Assembly (NCBI RefSeq): GCF_012489685.1
Contig: NC_080045.1
Location: forward strand, 13,479,648 to 13,543,647
DNA: 64,000 bases
Source: Lotus japonicus
Lineage: Eukaryota; Streptophyta; Magnoliopsida; Fabales; Fabaceae
Direction of reading: 5' to 3'
Translations under genes and position numbers: made by a program
Part shown: positions 44,246-56,225 of the stretch, piece by piece
Numbering within the stretch: the stretch's first letter is position 1
How the letters are laid out: the number at the start of each line of letters is the position of its first letter
The notes under the pieces: generated by a model
Databases searched by the model: none
What the model was told of the DNA's origin: nothing
Seen by the model: the letters and a program-made list of their open reading frames with translations, nothing else

Positions 44246-45486
44246 CTATTCCACTCAACCCCGGATTACCCTTAGAAGCTCCATCAACGTTGAACTTTAG
44301 CACTCCAATGTCTGGCGGGGACCATGTCAAATTTCTTGGTAGTTTTGGGGGAGTATAAGGCCTGATATTCTTTAGGTTCCGCACAATCTGATCAGCATCA
44401 TATGGGCAGTTTGGCCAGTCTTTTTTCACCCACCATGCGACCCGGAGCCTCATCATATCCCATACTTCCGATGAATCAAAAGTCACACCCCTGAAGATCA
44501 CATCATTTCTGCTCACCCAAATGGACTATACCATCGAAAAAGGGATGAGCCTCCATATTTTGCTGTCCATAGATGTCACACTGGTTGACCATTCCATCCC
44601 AAGCTGGTGAAGAGTCTCAGGGCAAACCCAAGAAATCCCTTCATCCCTTAAGATGTTATACCAAAGGACTTGAACTTTAGAGCAAGCAAGGAAAAGATGA
44701 TCACTAGTTTCTTCCCTCTCATTGCATATGCCGCATAATCCAGGGTCTTCAAGTAGCATGCCTCTTCTCCTAAGGTTCTGTTTAGTAGCTAATTTATTAT
44801 GGCATGCTTGCCAAAATAACAAGCTAACCTTTGGAGGCAAGGCTTTAAGGATCCCTTCTGGAATCATATCTTCCTCTTCTTCATAAATCTGCTCTTCTAC
44901 CCAATGACATAGCCCTTTGACACTGAAGAACTCGTCTCCATTCCCCCACCAAACCAAATAATCCCTCCTCGACTCAGCTGGGAAACGGGAATTAAGAAGG
45001 TTCAGAAATGTAGCAAAGATCTCTTCTTCCCATCCAAAGAAAGCCCTCCTAAATGGTATATCCCATATCCACTTTCCATGAACAAAAAGGCCCAGGTCGC
45101 ACAGCCGTTCCATTTTATTAGTGCAAACCGCAAACATTCTAGGGAACACTATATTAAGGGGTTTTAAATCTGCCCACGGATCTTGCCAGAACCTTATGTG
45201 CTCACCATTACCCATGCCGCACTTGATATGTTCCTTAAAGCCCATTGATAGAAGAGAATCCTCCTTCAAGACTCCAATTATGTCTCTCATAAGAGCTGAC
45301 CATGTTCCACCTTCTTCTATTACAGAGTGAAGTAAGAGCCTCCTATTATCCAGCTTGTATTTTTCCACCAAAACACGCCGCCATAAGCTATTCAACTCGC
45401 TGCCAAATCTCCAAGCCCATTTAAGAAGTAGCGCTTTGTTCTTCCATGCTATGTGACCAAACCCCAACCCGCCTTGATTCTTTGAT
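44246..45486 (-). pseudogene. LINE ORF2 C-terminal region (zf-RVT) with nonsense codon
   Basis: The minus frame starts KNQGGLGFGHIAWKNKALLLKW at the truncated 5' end. It passes through IRFWQDPWADLKPL to the zinc-binding RVT segment (PPKVSLLFWQACHNKLATKQ, CGICNEREETSDHLFLAC). An in-frame TAG (44526-44528) stands where a tryptophan is expected (MV-stop-SIWVSRNDVIF). The frame then continues to the RNase H start (KFNVDGASKGNPGLSGIGG), where the Sirevirus is inserted. The stop fits a TGG to TAG transition. Confidence 0.87.
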
Positions 45487-45502
45487 TTAAAATTTTAATT
45501 TT

Positions 45503-45879
45503 AAATACAATAATTTTATAATAAAAAATTAATATGTTATATTTTAATATTTTTTCCATAAAATATTACACATGAATCACGTGCAAATGTAAGGTTTTTT
45601 TTTGAAACCAATATAAGGTTGTTATACTCAAGTATATTAGTGAAATTAACTAGGAAATGATTTCAAAAAAAAAACTAGGAAAATTTTTTATAAAAAAATG
45701 AAATAAAGTTTAGGTAAAAAAAGTTTAAATAAATAAATTCATATAACGGTTTTTTATTAAATATATTAATTATTAAAATATTAAAATTTAAAACTACTTT
45801 ATAGTGACATTAATAGTCAATAATAATATGAAAAAGTATAAAATAGTATGTATTAACTAGATATAATACACACGTGTTG
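45503..45879. other. AT-rich spacer
   Basis: No gene or element recognised between the LINE target site and the right arm of the inverted duplication. Confidence 0.4.
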
Positions 45880-46253
45880 CACGTGCATTGCACGGATTTA
45901 TTTATAGTTTATAGAGAATATTATATAAAAAATCAAAAATGCAAAATTTACTATTACATATGTATAAAGAATTTGTAAAAATATGAATTGCAGGGTTTCA
46001 AAACTTATCATTATCTGCCATGACATGACATTCATTACACTAAACAATCACTTATTAGTCAATTATGAGAAAATGAAACCAATAAAGAGGGTAGGACACG
46101 TTTTTTTAGGGAGATTCACTGCCCTAGCTCAAGGAAGGAGTCATTTGGGAGGGCTTGAGAAACTTCCACTCTCAGCACTGAAATCAAAGACTTCAACACT
46201 CCAAGAATCACTGCTTTCCCCATTATACACAATTTTGCTATTCTTTGCATTCT

Positions 46254-47785
46254 TCACATTCTTAGCATCCTTAATCTGAAAGATGCGGTACGAACCCAAT
46301 TTGCCTTCTGCATTTTGAGTAACAAAGTTCAGTAATCAAATACTCATAATGAATAAAACAAAATTAAAAACATTCGATAATGATCCTACCCAACCACCAA
46401 ACCATTTTCATGATAATTCAAAATACATTATCGAATTTTTTTTATAAACATCTCTCAAACACATTTTACGTGATTGGTTTACTTTTTAAAAAGTCAACAC
46501 ATTTGTCTCACTTTTAAAAAACTGTGTTGGCTTCTAGCTTTTGAAGAAATAAACTAATCTTATGGAGTATGTTTGTGAAAACGTTCAAAAGTGTGTCGGT
46601 AGAATTTTTCTTACTCAAAATTCATAATGAAAACATTCGGTATTTTAAACCGAGTTAGGCCAAACTTTACCCAAAGAGCTAGCTTGTGGGCGATGATTTC
46701 CCTATCCTATGTGAGGACTTATTTGATCATACCTCTAGTCAATGTGAGACCTTGACAATTAGTAAGTCACATTTATTTTCTTTAATTACCTTCGATGGGT
46801 TAGTAATTGACACAAGGCGAAACTCATGCATTATCCATCTTGTCCTCCTAGCACAGTCTTCTTGTACTTCCCAATAGTTCAGGGTGTTCCTCTTCCCAAT
46901 CACCTCTTTGTTTGTAGGGATAGGAACGTCTTTCCCTTTTTCCATAACTATCCACATGCCACTCCCAGCAACTCTCATGTCAAGGGTTTCAAGGTCACGA
47001 CCCATAGTATTGTGGAAGAAGCACTTGCGCTCATTAAAAATCTTTCCATCTGAGAATAAAAAAAATTCAAAATATCATCTTAGTTCAATTCTCACTTTTA
47101 AAAAACACATAACAATCATAGGACATGGATAATTTGTTTCATTTTTGTTACATGATACCACTATTCTCCTACTCCAGGTTAACACAAGAGCCATACAATA
47201 TTAAGATCGAGTGTGTTTGGTTTCTCCGTTGGGAAACCTTAGAATCAGTTCTAGTTGGTTAAAATCAATTCTTGATGAAGATATTGATGTTTGAGAGTTA
47301 TTTTGGATAATGGATCTCATGCCCATAATTAACTCAGGTAGAAGCTAGAGAGAGTAGCTTATGCATTGAACAAAATTAATTGAAAGATCTTACAACTGAA
47401 TTTCGCATTTCCCAACAAAATCATATTTTCATACATTTATCAAACATAAATCATTTAGATTTCAAATAACTTTTACTACAATCAATTTTATCAAAATCAA
47501 TTATGAAAAACTTTGATCTAAACACACAGACTAAAGTGCTCATGGAACCGTGAAAATAAGAGATTTTTGTTTTAAAAAAATTCACCAACCTCCTCCTGGT
47601 AGACTCCAAGGCTCAGTCTGAAACACATCAAAATCTGGAATGATTTCAATTGGAAGAGATTGAGAAAAGACCCTCCTTTTCAGGTAGAAATCCACAAGAA
47701 CTTCATCAGTGGGATCAAATTTATATCCTGGTAGAAACCTAACAACCCCATCATTATCCTCATAAGTCATGATTAGGTCCTCCAT
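46254..47785 (-). pseudogene. NAC-domain gene, right copy, frameshifted in exon 3
   Basis: Exons on the minus strand: 47785-47590, 47049-46790 and 46307 onward, with the same splice sites as the left copy. Exon 1 keeps a more canonical subdomain A (LPGYKFDPTDEVLVDFYLK) than the left copy. Exon 2 is one codon shorter (NTMGRDLETLD) and otherwise similar (GKRNTLNYWEVQEDC). In exon 3 one nucleotide is missing just after the codons for KANW, so the frame changes and stops at 46256-46254, giving 169 aa in place of 208. The lost tail includes the last part of the NAC domain; the first four subdomains remain, so a shortened DNA-binding protein is conceivable. The original stop position would be 46143-46141. 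Confidence 0.82.
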
Positions 47786-47854
47786 CTCAAAGGGGCTTGT
47801 ATATATAAACTCTTTGGACGAATCAATGTTGAAACTTATGTGGTCGGGATATCA

Positions 47855-47862
47855 ATTTATAG
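47855..47862 (-). promoter_or_regulatory. Putative TATA box of right NAC copy
   Basis: ctataaat on the minus strand, about 70 bp before the ATG at 47785; the same box as in the left copy. Confidence 0.5.
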
Positions 47863-48015
47863 CCACAACACATGCAATGTCATAAATGTTTAGGAATATG
47901 TCTTAAATTGGTGTCGCATTCTCTCTCCCACCACTATTATTGTCAAAATAGCTCTTGACCCATGGGTCAACTCACTTATGTCAGGATTTTGACTCCAATA
48001 CACACAACTAATTCC

Positions 48016-48429
48016 TAAGTGGGGGCTTTATAGCATCAATTATCACAATCCACTCATGAAGATGACTGGGACAAGGTTAGCCCCATGTGTAGTCCACATA
48101 ATGAAACTAATATCTTGACAACATTCTTCGTATACATGATACATCTTCCATATGTGCATTTGATACTCCTAAATTAGACTATATATTTATTCTGTATAGA
48201 CCATTAGCAACCCAATTATCATGCACCATTTCTAGACTTCCCATTTTCACTCATTTTGTTTTTAATGCACTTTTAAGATTTTGTAGTCTTTTCTTGAAAA
48301 AATTAAATGAGTTTAAAAAAATTCTATGTTCTAAAATATCAATTTAAATTTAAATAACGTTAAATATAAGGTTAATGATTTAAATTTTAAATACTTGATT
48401 TAAAAGAGGTGCTGATTTTACAAGAGACC
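48016..48429. other. AT-rich spacer
   Basis: Unassigned; no gene recognised. Confidence 0.4.
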
Positions 48430-48737
48430 TTATCTATTTTAGAGAATCCCTTTAATTGTGCTAGAATCCGTATCTCATGTAATATACTTTATCTGATTTT
48501 GCTGTTTGTGTTTGTTGTATTGGGCTCATGCTGCTCTTAGACTTTGGTCCGGCACTCTTTTTCCTCTCTTGGGTTTTTCCCATTGGGTTTTCCTTTGAGA
48601 GGTTTTAATGAGGCTGGCCACGAGGTGTTTTTCTAGTTATAATTGTTTGCCCTTTACTTACTATCATGCCCACTATGAGAGGGTTGTTCTCATAGATCTG
48701 ATTCTAATAATAAATACCTTTTGTTCTAAAAAAAAAC
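48430..48737 (+). mobile_element. L1-type LINE 3' tail (5'-truncated)
   Basis: The sequence gggtttttcccattgggttt, the ttttaatgaggct word and the gagagg-ttgttctcat segment followed by an A-run match the 3' UTR of the L1 ending at 56739. Only the 3' UTR is present. The left boundary is approximate. Confidence 0.75.
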
Positions 48738-51700
48738 GAAAATAACAAATGTTGGAAAAGAACAAATGTTGGAAAAGAATGTAATTAAATTTCTTTAAAA
48801 TTCATCAAAGGATGTACTTCTGTTGGAAAAGAACAAATGTTGAACATTGGAGAAATTAATTTTAAATTAGTTATAATGCGTCACAAAAAAAATTACAACC
48901 ATTTATTATAAACATTCCAAATTTCCTGGATAAATAAGGAGAAATTGTGAAATAAATTCTAAATATAAACATAATTTTTTTTTGTTTACATGAGGAAAAT
49001 AAATACAAAAATAATTTAAGTGCATTAATTACATTCAATTACTTTTAAAATTAAGCCTTCAAAAGTTATTATATTAATTTCGTTAACTGATTATCCAAAA
49101 TTCATGATACAATTTATTTTAATTCCTTAAATACAATGATTTAACTATATAATTAAATTATTCCAAATTTCATACATTACTTACGTACATTAACCATATA
49201 AATATTCAAAACACATTAAATAATATTTCAAAAAACTGGCGTTTTTCTCTTCTAAAAAAAACTGGCGTTTTTAATTGGTTGCAACTAACCCATCTTTTAA
49301 AAAAAATGCATTTTGATACACCTATTTATACAGTTTTTAATGCTAAATTATTAAAACACAATAAATGTTGTTCTCAAAACCTTTTCAAAAAATACGTTCC
49401 TATTTGATTGCCATTTAATGTTATTAAAAGTCATACCTTCTCTCGTTCAAAAAAAAATCATACCTTCTCATATTACAAAATAGTTTAACTACATTAATTA
49501 CATTCAACTATTTTCAAAATTAATCCTTAAAAATATATTTCATTAATTTCGTTGACTGATATTTAAAAATACATGACACAACTTATTTTATTTCCTTAAT
49601 TACAATGATTTAATTATATAATTTAATTATTCCAAATTATTTGCGTTAATTACGTTAATTAACAATATGTATATTGAAAAGACATTAAATGCTATTTCAA
49701 AAAAAGGCGTTTTTAATTGATCGTCATTAATGTGTAAATACACCTATTTATACGGTTTTTAGTGCAAAATTATAAAACTACATTAACTGTTATATTTAAT
49801 ACATTTTAAAACATAACATTTTAAAAATTCTATATTCTATTTCCTTCTCAAAGGAAAACTTTCAAAACACCTATTTAATGGTTTTTAAATAAATCAATGA
49901 TTCTCAAAAAATAAAAACATTAAATACCATATCTTATGCAATTTTTTATAATAGAGTAAGTCACTAATTTCGAATGGAGTTATTGTTACATTAGCTTTTA
50001 GTCAAATAATAATAATAACACGCATTTAATGTTTTTTAATATACTACTGTGAAATAAACATTTTTAAAGATCATTGATTAATAGTGAAGTAATTACTTTT
50101 AACATGCATTTAATGTATTTTAAAAAACGGGTGTTTTTCTCTTCTAAAAAAACTGGCGTTTTTAATTGGTTGCAAATAACCCATCTTAAAAAAAAACGCA
50201 TTTTAATACACCTATTTATACGGTTTTTAATGCTAAATTATTAAAAGACATTAAATGATGTTCTCAAAACCTTTTCAAAAAATGCGTTCATATTTGATTG
50301 CCATATAATGTTATTAAAAATCATACCTTCTCATATTACAAAATAGTTTAACTACATTAATTACATTCAACTATTTTCAAAATTAATCCTTAAAAATATA
50401 TTTCATTGATTCCGTTGACTGATATTTAAAAATTCATGACACAATTTATTTTATTTCCTTAATTACAATGATTTAATTATATAATTTAATTATTCCAAAT
50501 TATTTGCGTTAATTACGTTAATTAACAATATGTATATTGAAAAGACATTAAATGTTATTTCAAAAAAAGGCTTTTTAATTGATCGTCATTAATGTGTAAA
50601 TGCACCTATTTATACGGTTTTTAGTGCAAAATTATAAAACTACATTAACTGTTATATTTAATACCTTTTAAAACATAACATTTTAAAAATTCTATATTCT
50701 ATTTCCTTCTTAAAGGAAAACTTTCAAAACACCTATTTAATGGTTTTTAAATAAATCAATGATTCTCAAAAAATAAAAACATTAAATACCATATCTCATG
50801 CAATTTTTTATAATAGAGTAAGTCACTAATTTCGAATGGAGTTATTGTTACATTAGCTTTTAGTCAAATAATAATAATAACACGCATTTAATGTTTTTTA
50901 ATATACTACTGTGAAATAAAAGTTTTTAAAGATCATTGATTAATAGTGAAGTAATTACTTTTAACACGCATTTAATGTATTTTAAAAAACGGGTGTTTTT
51001 CTCTTCTAAAAAAACTGGCGTTTTTAATTGGTTGCAACTAACCCATCTTAAAAAAAAACGCATTTTAATACACCTATTTATACGGTTTTTAATGCAAAAT
51101 TATTAAAAGACATTAAATGATGTTCTCAAAACTTTTTCAAAAAATGCGTTCATATTTGATTGCCATATAATGTTATTAAAAACCATACCTTCTCATATTA
51201 CAAAATAGTTTAACTACATTAATTACATTCAACTATTTTCAAAATTAATCCTTAAAAATATATTTCATTGATTCCGTTGACTGATATTTAAAAATTCATG
51301 ACACAATTTATTTTATTTCCTTAATTACAATGATTTAATTATATAATTTAATTATTCCAAATTATTTGCGTTAATTACGTTAATTAACAATATGTATATT
51401 GAAAAGACATTAAATGTTATTTCAAAAAAAGGCTTTTTAATTGATCGTCATTGATGTGTAAATGCACCTATTTATACGGTTTTTAGTGCAAAATTATAAA
51501 ACTACATTAACTGTTATATTTAATATCTTTTAAAACATAACATTTTAAAAATTCTATATTCTATTTCCTTCTTAAAGGAAAACTTTCAAAACACCTATTT
51601 AATGGTTTTTAAATAAATCAATGATTCTCAAAAAATAAAAACATTAAATACCATATCTCATGCAATTTTTTATAATAGAGTAAGTCACTAATTTCGAATG

Positions 51701-52071
51701 GAGTTATTGTTACATTAGCTTTTAGTCAAATAATAATAATAACACGCATTTAATGTTTTTTAATATACTACTGTGAAATAAACGTTTTTAAAGATCTTTG
51801 ATTAATAGTGAAGTAATTACTTTTAACACGCATTTAATGTATTTCAAAAAACGGGTGTTTTTCTCTTCTAAAAAAAACTGGCGTTTTTAATTGGTTGCAA
51901 CTAACCCATCTTTTAAAAACAACGCATTTTAATACACCTATTTATACGGTTTTTAATGCAAAATTATTAAAAGACATTAAATGATGTTTTCAAAACTTTT
52001 TCAAAAAATATGTTCATATTTGATTGCCATATAATGTTATTAAAAAGCATACCTTCTCACCTTACAAAATA

Positions 52072-52490
52072 CTCTATCCGTTCCTTATTATAAGTCCACT
52101 TTACCTAAATATCTAGGATTAAGAAAGGCGGTTCAAGTTAGTTAAGTGCAATAAATTTGTAAGACTTTTTAATTAACTTTACTAAATTACCCTTACTTAT
52201 AACTTTAACACTTCAATTAATTCTCAGTCCAAATTAATATCCAGTATCTCTAGAATTGTACTCCATATGATGCATTTAATTGATACTTTTGTAATCCACC
52301 AAGTAATCCAATAGATGAAAAGTTTGAATTTGTAGAGTAAAAGTTAGTGAATGATAGTGGCATTGGAAATAGACTAAAATATGAAAAACTGAAATATTAA
52401 GTTTTAAATGTAAGGGTAAGTTTGGAAAAAACTAATCAATGCTACCTAAATATTTGAAATGGACTTATATTTAGGAACAAAAAAATATAT
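52072..52490. mobile_element. Stowaway-like MITE in array unit 5
   Basis: It begins ctctatccgttccttattataagtc after TA, inside the caaaata word of the array unit. Near its right end ggacttatatttaggaac is inverted relative to the start. The right terminus is degenerate, so the end is approximate. The array sequence resumes by 52505. Confidence 0.65.
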
Positions 52491-53132
52491 TTAAAATGGA
52501 CTTGCATTAATTACATTCAATTATTTTTAAAATTAATCCTTAAAAATATATTTCATTAATTCCGTTGACTGATATTTAAAAATTCATGACACAATTTATT
52601 TTATTTCCTTAATTACAATGATTTAATTATATAATTTAATTGTTCCAATTTATCTGCGTTAATTACGTTAATTAACAATATGTATATTGAAAAGACATTA
52701 AATGCTATTTAAAAAAAGAGGCGTTTTTAATTGATCTTCATTAATGTGTAAATACACCTATTTATACGGTTTTTAGTGCAAAATTTTTAAACTACATTAA
52801 CTGTTATATTTAATACCTTTTAAAACATTACGTTTTAAAAATTCTATATTCTATTTCCTTCTCAAAGGAAAACTTTCAAAACACTGATCTAATGGTTTTT
52901 AAATAAATCAATGATTCTCAAATAATAAAAACATTAAATACCATATCTCATGCAATTTTTTATACTCTCTCCGTTCCAGTATAACTGATACTTTTAGGTT
53001 GTTGCACTAATATTAAGAAATAGCAATTAATATTTTAGTTTTATTAAAACTACTATCTAACTTTCTATTATACCATTTATCTCTCTTATTAATTCTAACT
53101 ATTCAGTTATAGAGTAGATAACTCACTCCTCA

Positions 53133-54847
53133 ATGGCAAGCCCCACTGGCTCTGCTAGGGTTTTTGGGAGATCACGAAGGAAGCATGGAGAAGACAAACG
53201 TTTTAGGGAAAATGGATCATTACAAGATACTGAACATGGAGAAGGTATTACTCTGTTTGTGGATGGCCTGGACGATAGGGTGAAGTACAAGCAGCTGAGA
53301 ACAACCTTCGAGAGACATGGAAAAGTGGAGCGAGTGTTTGTCCCTATCAGGAAAAAAAAGGGAGAAGACGGAGTTTTGGTTTCATCCAGTTCAGGTCCAG
53401 GATGGAAGAGCTAGCAGCAATGGAAAAATGGCATAGAAGGAAGCTGTATAACTCATTCTTGACGGTACAGCCAGCAAAATATCCGTTGAGGCCAAATAAG
53501 GTAAAAACAGATATGGGATTGAGCTCAGACAACAGTGGAAGGAAGCGCCAGCGCAAGGAATGGAGACGGAAAGACAAAAGAGAAACTAGCGGTCCAAGAT
53601 ATCATTCGAGAGTCCGCAAGGAATGGAGAGTCAAAGAAAAGCCGTGTGATAAGGTGGATCATTGCACTACTTGGAATCAGGTGTTAGTCACTAAAAACCC
53701 AAAGATAACTAAAATGGTGATAGCGAGTTTGAAAAGTCCTGAGAGCGAAGATGACTTACGGAGATTCCTGATGTCAAAGGGCTTTTCCGACTCGAGGGTT
53801 CACACGTTTGGAGCTCTGGAGAGAATCATTGAATTCCAATCCGTAGAGGATTGCAACAAGTTCATCCGGGGAGTTCAGGGTGAGATGTTGAGTTTTGTGG
53901 AACAAGTGAGAAAAGTTGAAGGGGGGGGGGAGGTCTCCAAAAGTTTCATGTCATGGATTAGGCTATGGAAGGTTCTGATTGGCTACTGGTCTGAAGATTT
54001 TTTCACGAAGTTAGTCCATGGCTTGGGGAAAATGGTACGCTGGGAAGAGAGACTAGAAGAGGAGGGGTATGAATCTGTTAGAATTCTAATCCAAGCGGCT
54101 GATCCTGTTTTGGAGAACTGCAGCATCCCTATCACTGTAGATGGCTTGGAGATGAATGTATTGGTTGAGGTTGATCACGGTGATCGTAGAACAGCCTTGG
54201 AACGCTCTCAGGTAATGTCACCGGAAAGATCGTTCGTGGAGGAAACTGAAGAGCAATCACCGTTGGTGGCAACCGGAGAAGACCAACCATCTGAAGTTGG
54301 ACAGCCAGGAGAATCCAGAAAGAATGGAAACGGCAGCGGTGCTTTGGAAATTGTCACTAGTAATGATGATGGATGCGTAGGGTTCTACAACAGGGGAGAC
54401 AAGGTTGATAGAAGGGTTAATAATAATTGGTCCGGATCACTGAGGTGGGCCCATGAGTGTTTAAAGTCTAATGGAATGAAATTAATTGTGACGGGTTGGG
54501 ATGATAATTTGAATTGTAATATGATGAGGATTGAAGTGAACACGGAGGAATGGAATCTTTTTCTATTTGGATGTAATTTCCATATGGGTTTGAATTTCCT
54601 TGGTTCCGGTGGGCCAATAAATATTCCATGGGTGGTTCAAAGCCCAAAACCTAAACAGACCACTGGGCCATCTATATTCAATGATTAAATTATTGAATTA
54701 AACCAGGTTAATGAGGAGGGATATATGGTTCAGGAAGGTTCCAATTTTGGTGACCAGAGTCAAAATCTTATAGTTGCAGACTCCCAAGAGAGGGACTATT
54801 CTGAAGAAAGTGAGATCGAGAGATACGATTCACTACCCTACATACAT
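53133..54847 (+). pseudogene. L1 ORF1 with RRM domain, frameshifted
   Basis: It starts at ATG 53133 (MASPTGSARVFG). An RRM-type RNA-binding domain follows (ITLFVDGLDDRVKYKQLRTT, VERVFVPIRKKKG). A frameshift near 53360-53400 separates this from its continuation (MEKWHRRKLYNSFLTVQPAK). Downstream are a gag-like segment (ALERIIEFQSVEDCNKFI; WIRLWKVLIGYWSEDFFTK) and WNLFLFGCNFHMG. A TAA stop lies at about 54688, after which the reading context continues up to the MITE at 54855. Plant L1 ORF1 proteins bind the element RNA. A G-run at about 53925-53934 (EGGGE) is also suspect. Confidence 0.82.
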
Positions 54848-54854
54848 CAACTAG

Positions 54855-55117
54855 GGGAGTTGGGTTTGGAGCCCCACCCCTTAGGCTTTGCACCCCACTA
54901 AAATAGATACGGAATTTAAATTTCCGTATCAATACGGAAAATAAAATTTCGTATCTGTTTTAGTATATAATGAGTGGTTGAAAATGTGACGCGCATGCTT
55001 AAATACAGTACGGAATTTTAAGTTCCGTATTCAATATGGAGAATACGGAACTTTAAATTCCGTATTTGATAAAGTGGGGTGCCAAGCCCCATAGGTGGGG
55101 TGCCAAACCCAACTCCC
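54855..55117. mobile_element. Mutator-type MITE with TACGGAA hairpins
   Basis: A perfect 9-bp duplication, atcaactag, flanks it (54846-54854 and 55118-55126). TIRs are gggagttgggtttgg and its inverse. Inside are three near-perfect palindromes built on tacggaa/ttccgta at 54907-54929, 55008-55030 and 55043-55066. No coding capacity. Confidence 0.9.
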
Positions 55118-55479
55118 ATCAACTAGCGAAGAAGGGAGTGGGGCGGAACAAAAAACTCCAGGCGCTTGAGTCCCTAGAAGAAGGCAGAAGCAGTAGAGAG
55201 TATTCTGGAAAGAAGAGAGGTCGAAAGCCAAGGTCGGAGGTTGGCTCGTCTATCCTCAGGGAAGTTAGTGAAGGCTCTGGGGGTGTCGATCCCACAATTG
55301 TAAGCCTCTAAGCGTCAGCTGAACGACAAGGCTCTGGAGGGTATTTCACAAGAGCGACCAAGGCATGGATGTTGGGAAAGTCAGTTGGCCTTCGGTTCCC
55401 AGGGTCAGATGAAGAGGCAATAAAAGGATTGGCTGCGGAACTAGAGGAGGACAGTCCAATTCAGTTTGGATCTTGATGG

Positions 55480-56225
55480 GCCGTGTGCAGCGATGGCTTT
55501 CATAGAACGTCAAAGGTTTAGGTGCAGGAGAGAAACGACGATCAATTCGAAAGGCTATCACAAAAGAAAAGGTGGAGTTATGCTTCCTACAGGAGTCTAA
55601 GTTAGGGATGGAGAAAGACAATTTGGGAGAAGATTGATTCAGGCACTTAATTTTGCACGTGAGCTTGTTCCAGCAGTTGGATCCTCAGGTGGGCTGATTT
55701 CATGTTGGGACCCTTCGGCTATCTGTGTAGAAGAGGTGATTAAAGAGTTTAATTATATTCTTATAAGCACTAGAATCCCGCCATTAAACTGTCCTGTTGT
55801 TTTGGTAAATATTTATTATCCTAACTCTGAAAGTGAAAGGAGAACTTTGTTGGAAGGTCTATCTGTGGTTCTGTTATCGAGAGGTGGTGCATTTTGTGTA
55901 GGGGGGGGGGGATTTTAACGGAACCTTAAATTTGGATGAAAGAAAAGGGGGAGTTGATGAAACAGATACAAACCTGTGCAATTTTATCGAAAGTCTGAAT
56001 CTCATTGATTTCCCGTTGGCTAATGGGGAATTCATTTGGTTTAGTTCAGGGGGGGGAGGTATGTGCAGCAGATTTGATTGTCCCTTAAGAGAAGATTTGG
56101 TTCATGAAGTTGAAGGAGTAAATCATAGCATTACTCACTGGGGCTTATCGGATCATAGGCAAATATCGAAGCGGATGCATTGGAAAAGGGGGGCTCTATT
56201 AAACTTAGACCTCTTTATTATTTGA
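55480..56225 (+). pseudogene. L1 ORF2 endonuclease domain, broken
   Basis: The N-terminal endonuclease start is recognisable as LS-stop-NVKGLG, with TAG at 55503-55505 in place of the usual tryptophan. KRRSIRKAITKEKVELCFLQ with the expected Q-E follows. Next comes GGLISCWDPSAI, VVLVNIYYPN and an 11-G run at about 55901-55911 that throws the reading frame out of register at the GGDFN-type position. The frame resumes with LCNFIESLNLIDFPLANGEF and ends in SDHRQISK (the SDH catalytic motif) before the deletion junction. It would nick target DNA if intact. Confidence 0.8.

Larger units (their letters stand above)
17685..45486 (-). mobile_element. 5'-truncated L1-type LINE (carries nested Sirevirus)
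   Basis: On the minus strand the LINE starts at about 45486 within the C-terminal third of ORF2 and ends with a poly-A tail (T-run at 17685-17692 on +). The 16-bp target duplication ttaaaattttaatttt lies at 17668-17683 and 45487-45502. Only about 1.95 kb is LINE; the remainder is the Sirevirus inserted in the RNase H domain. Endonuclease and RT are absent, so it was dead on arrival. Confidence 0.88.
45880..48015. repeat. Inverted duplication, right arm (NAC gene segment)
   Basis: Reverse complement of 3110-5852 minus the Mutator-type MITE. The site matching the MITE insertion (about 45965) is uninterrupted. Outer end at ggaattag (reverse), inner end at gcaatgcacgtg. Confidence 0.9.
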
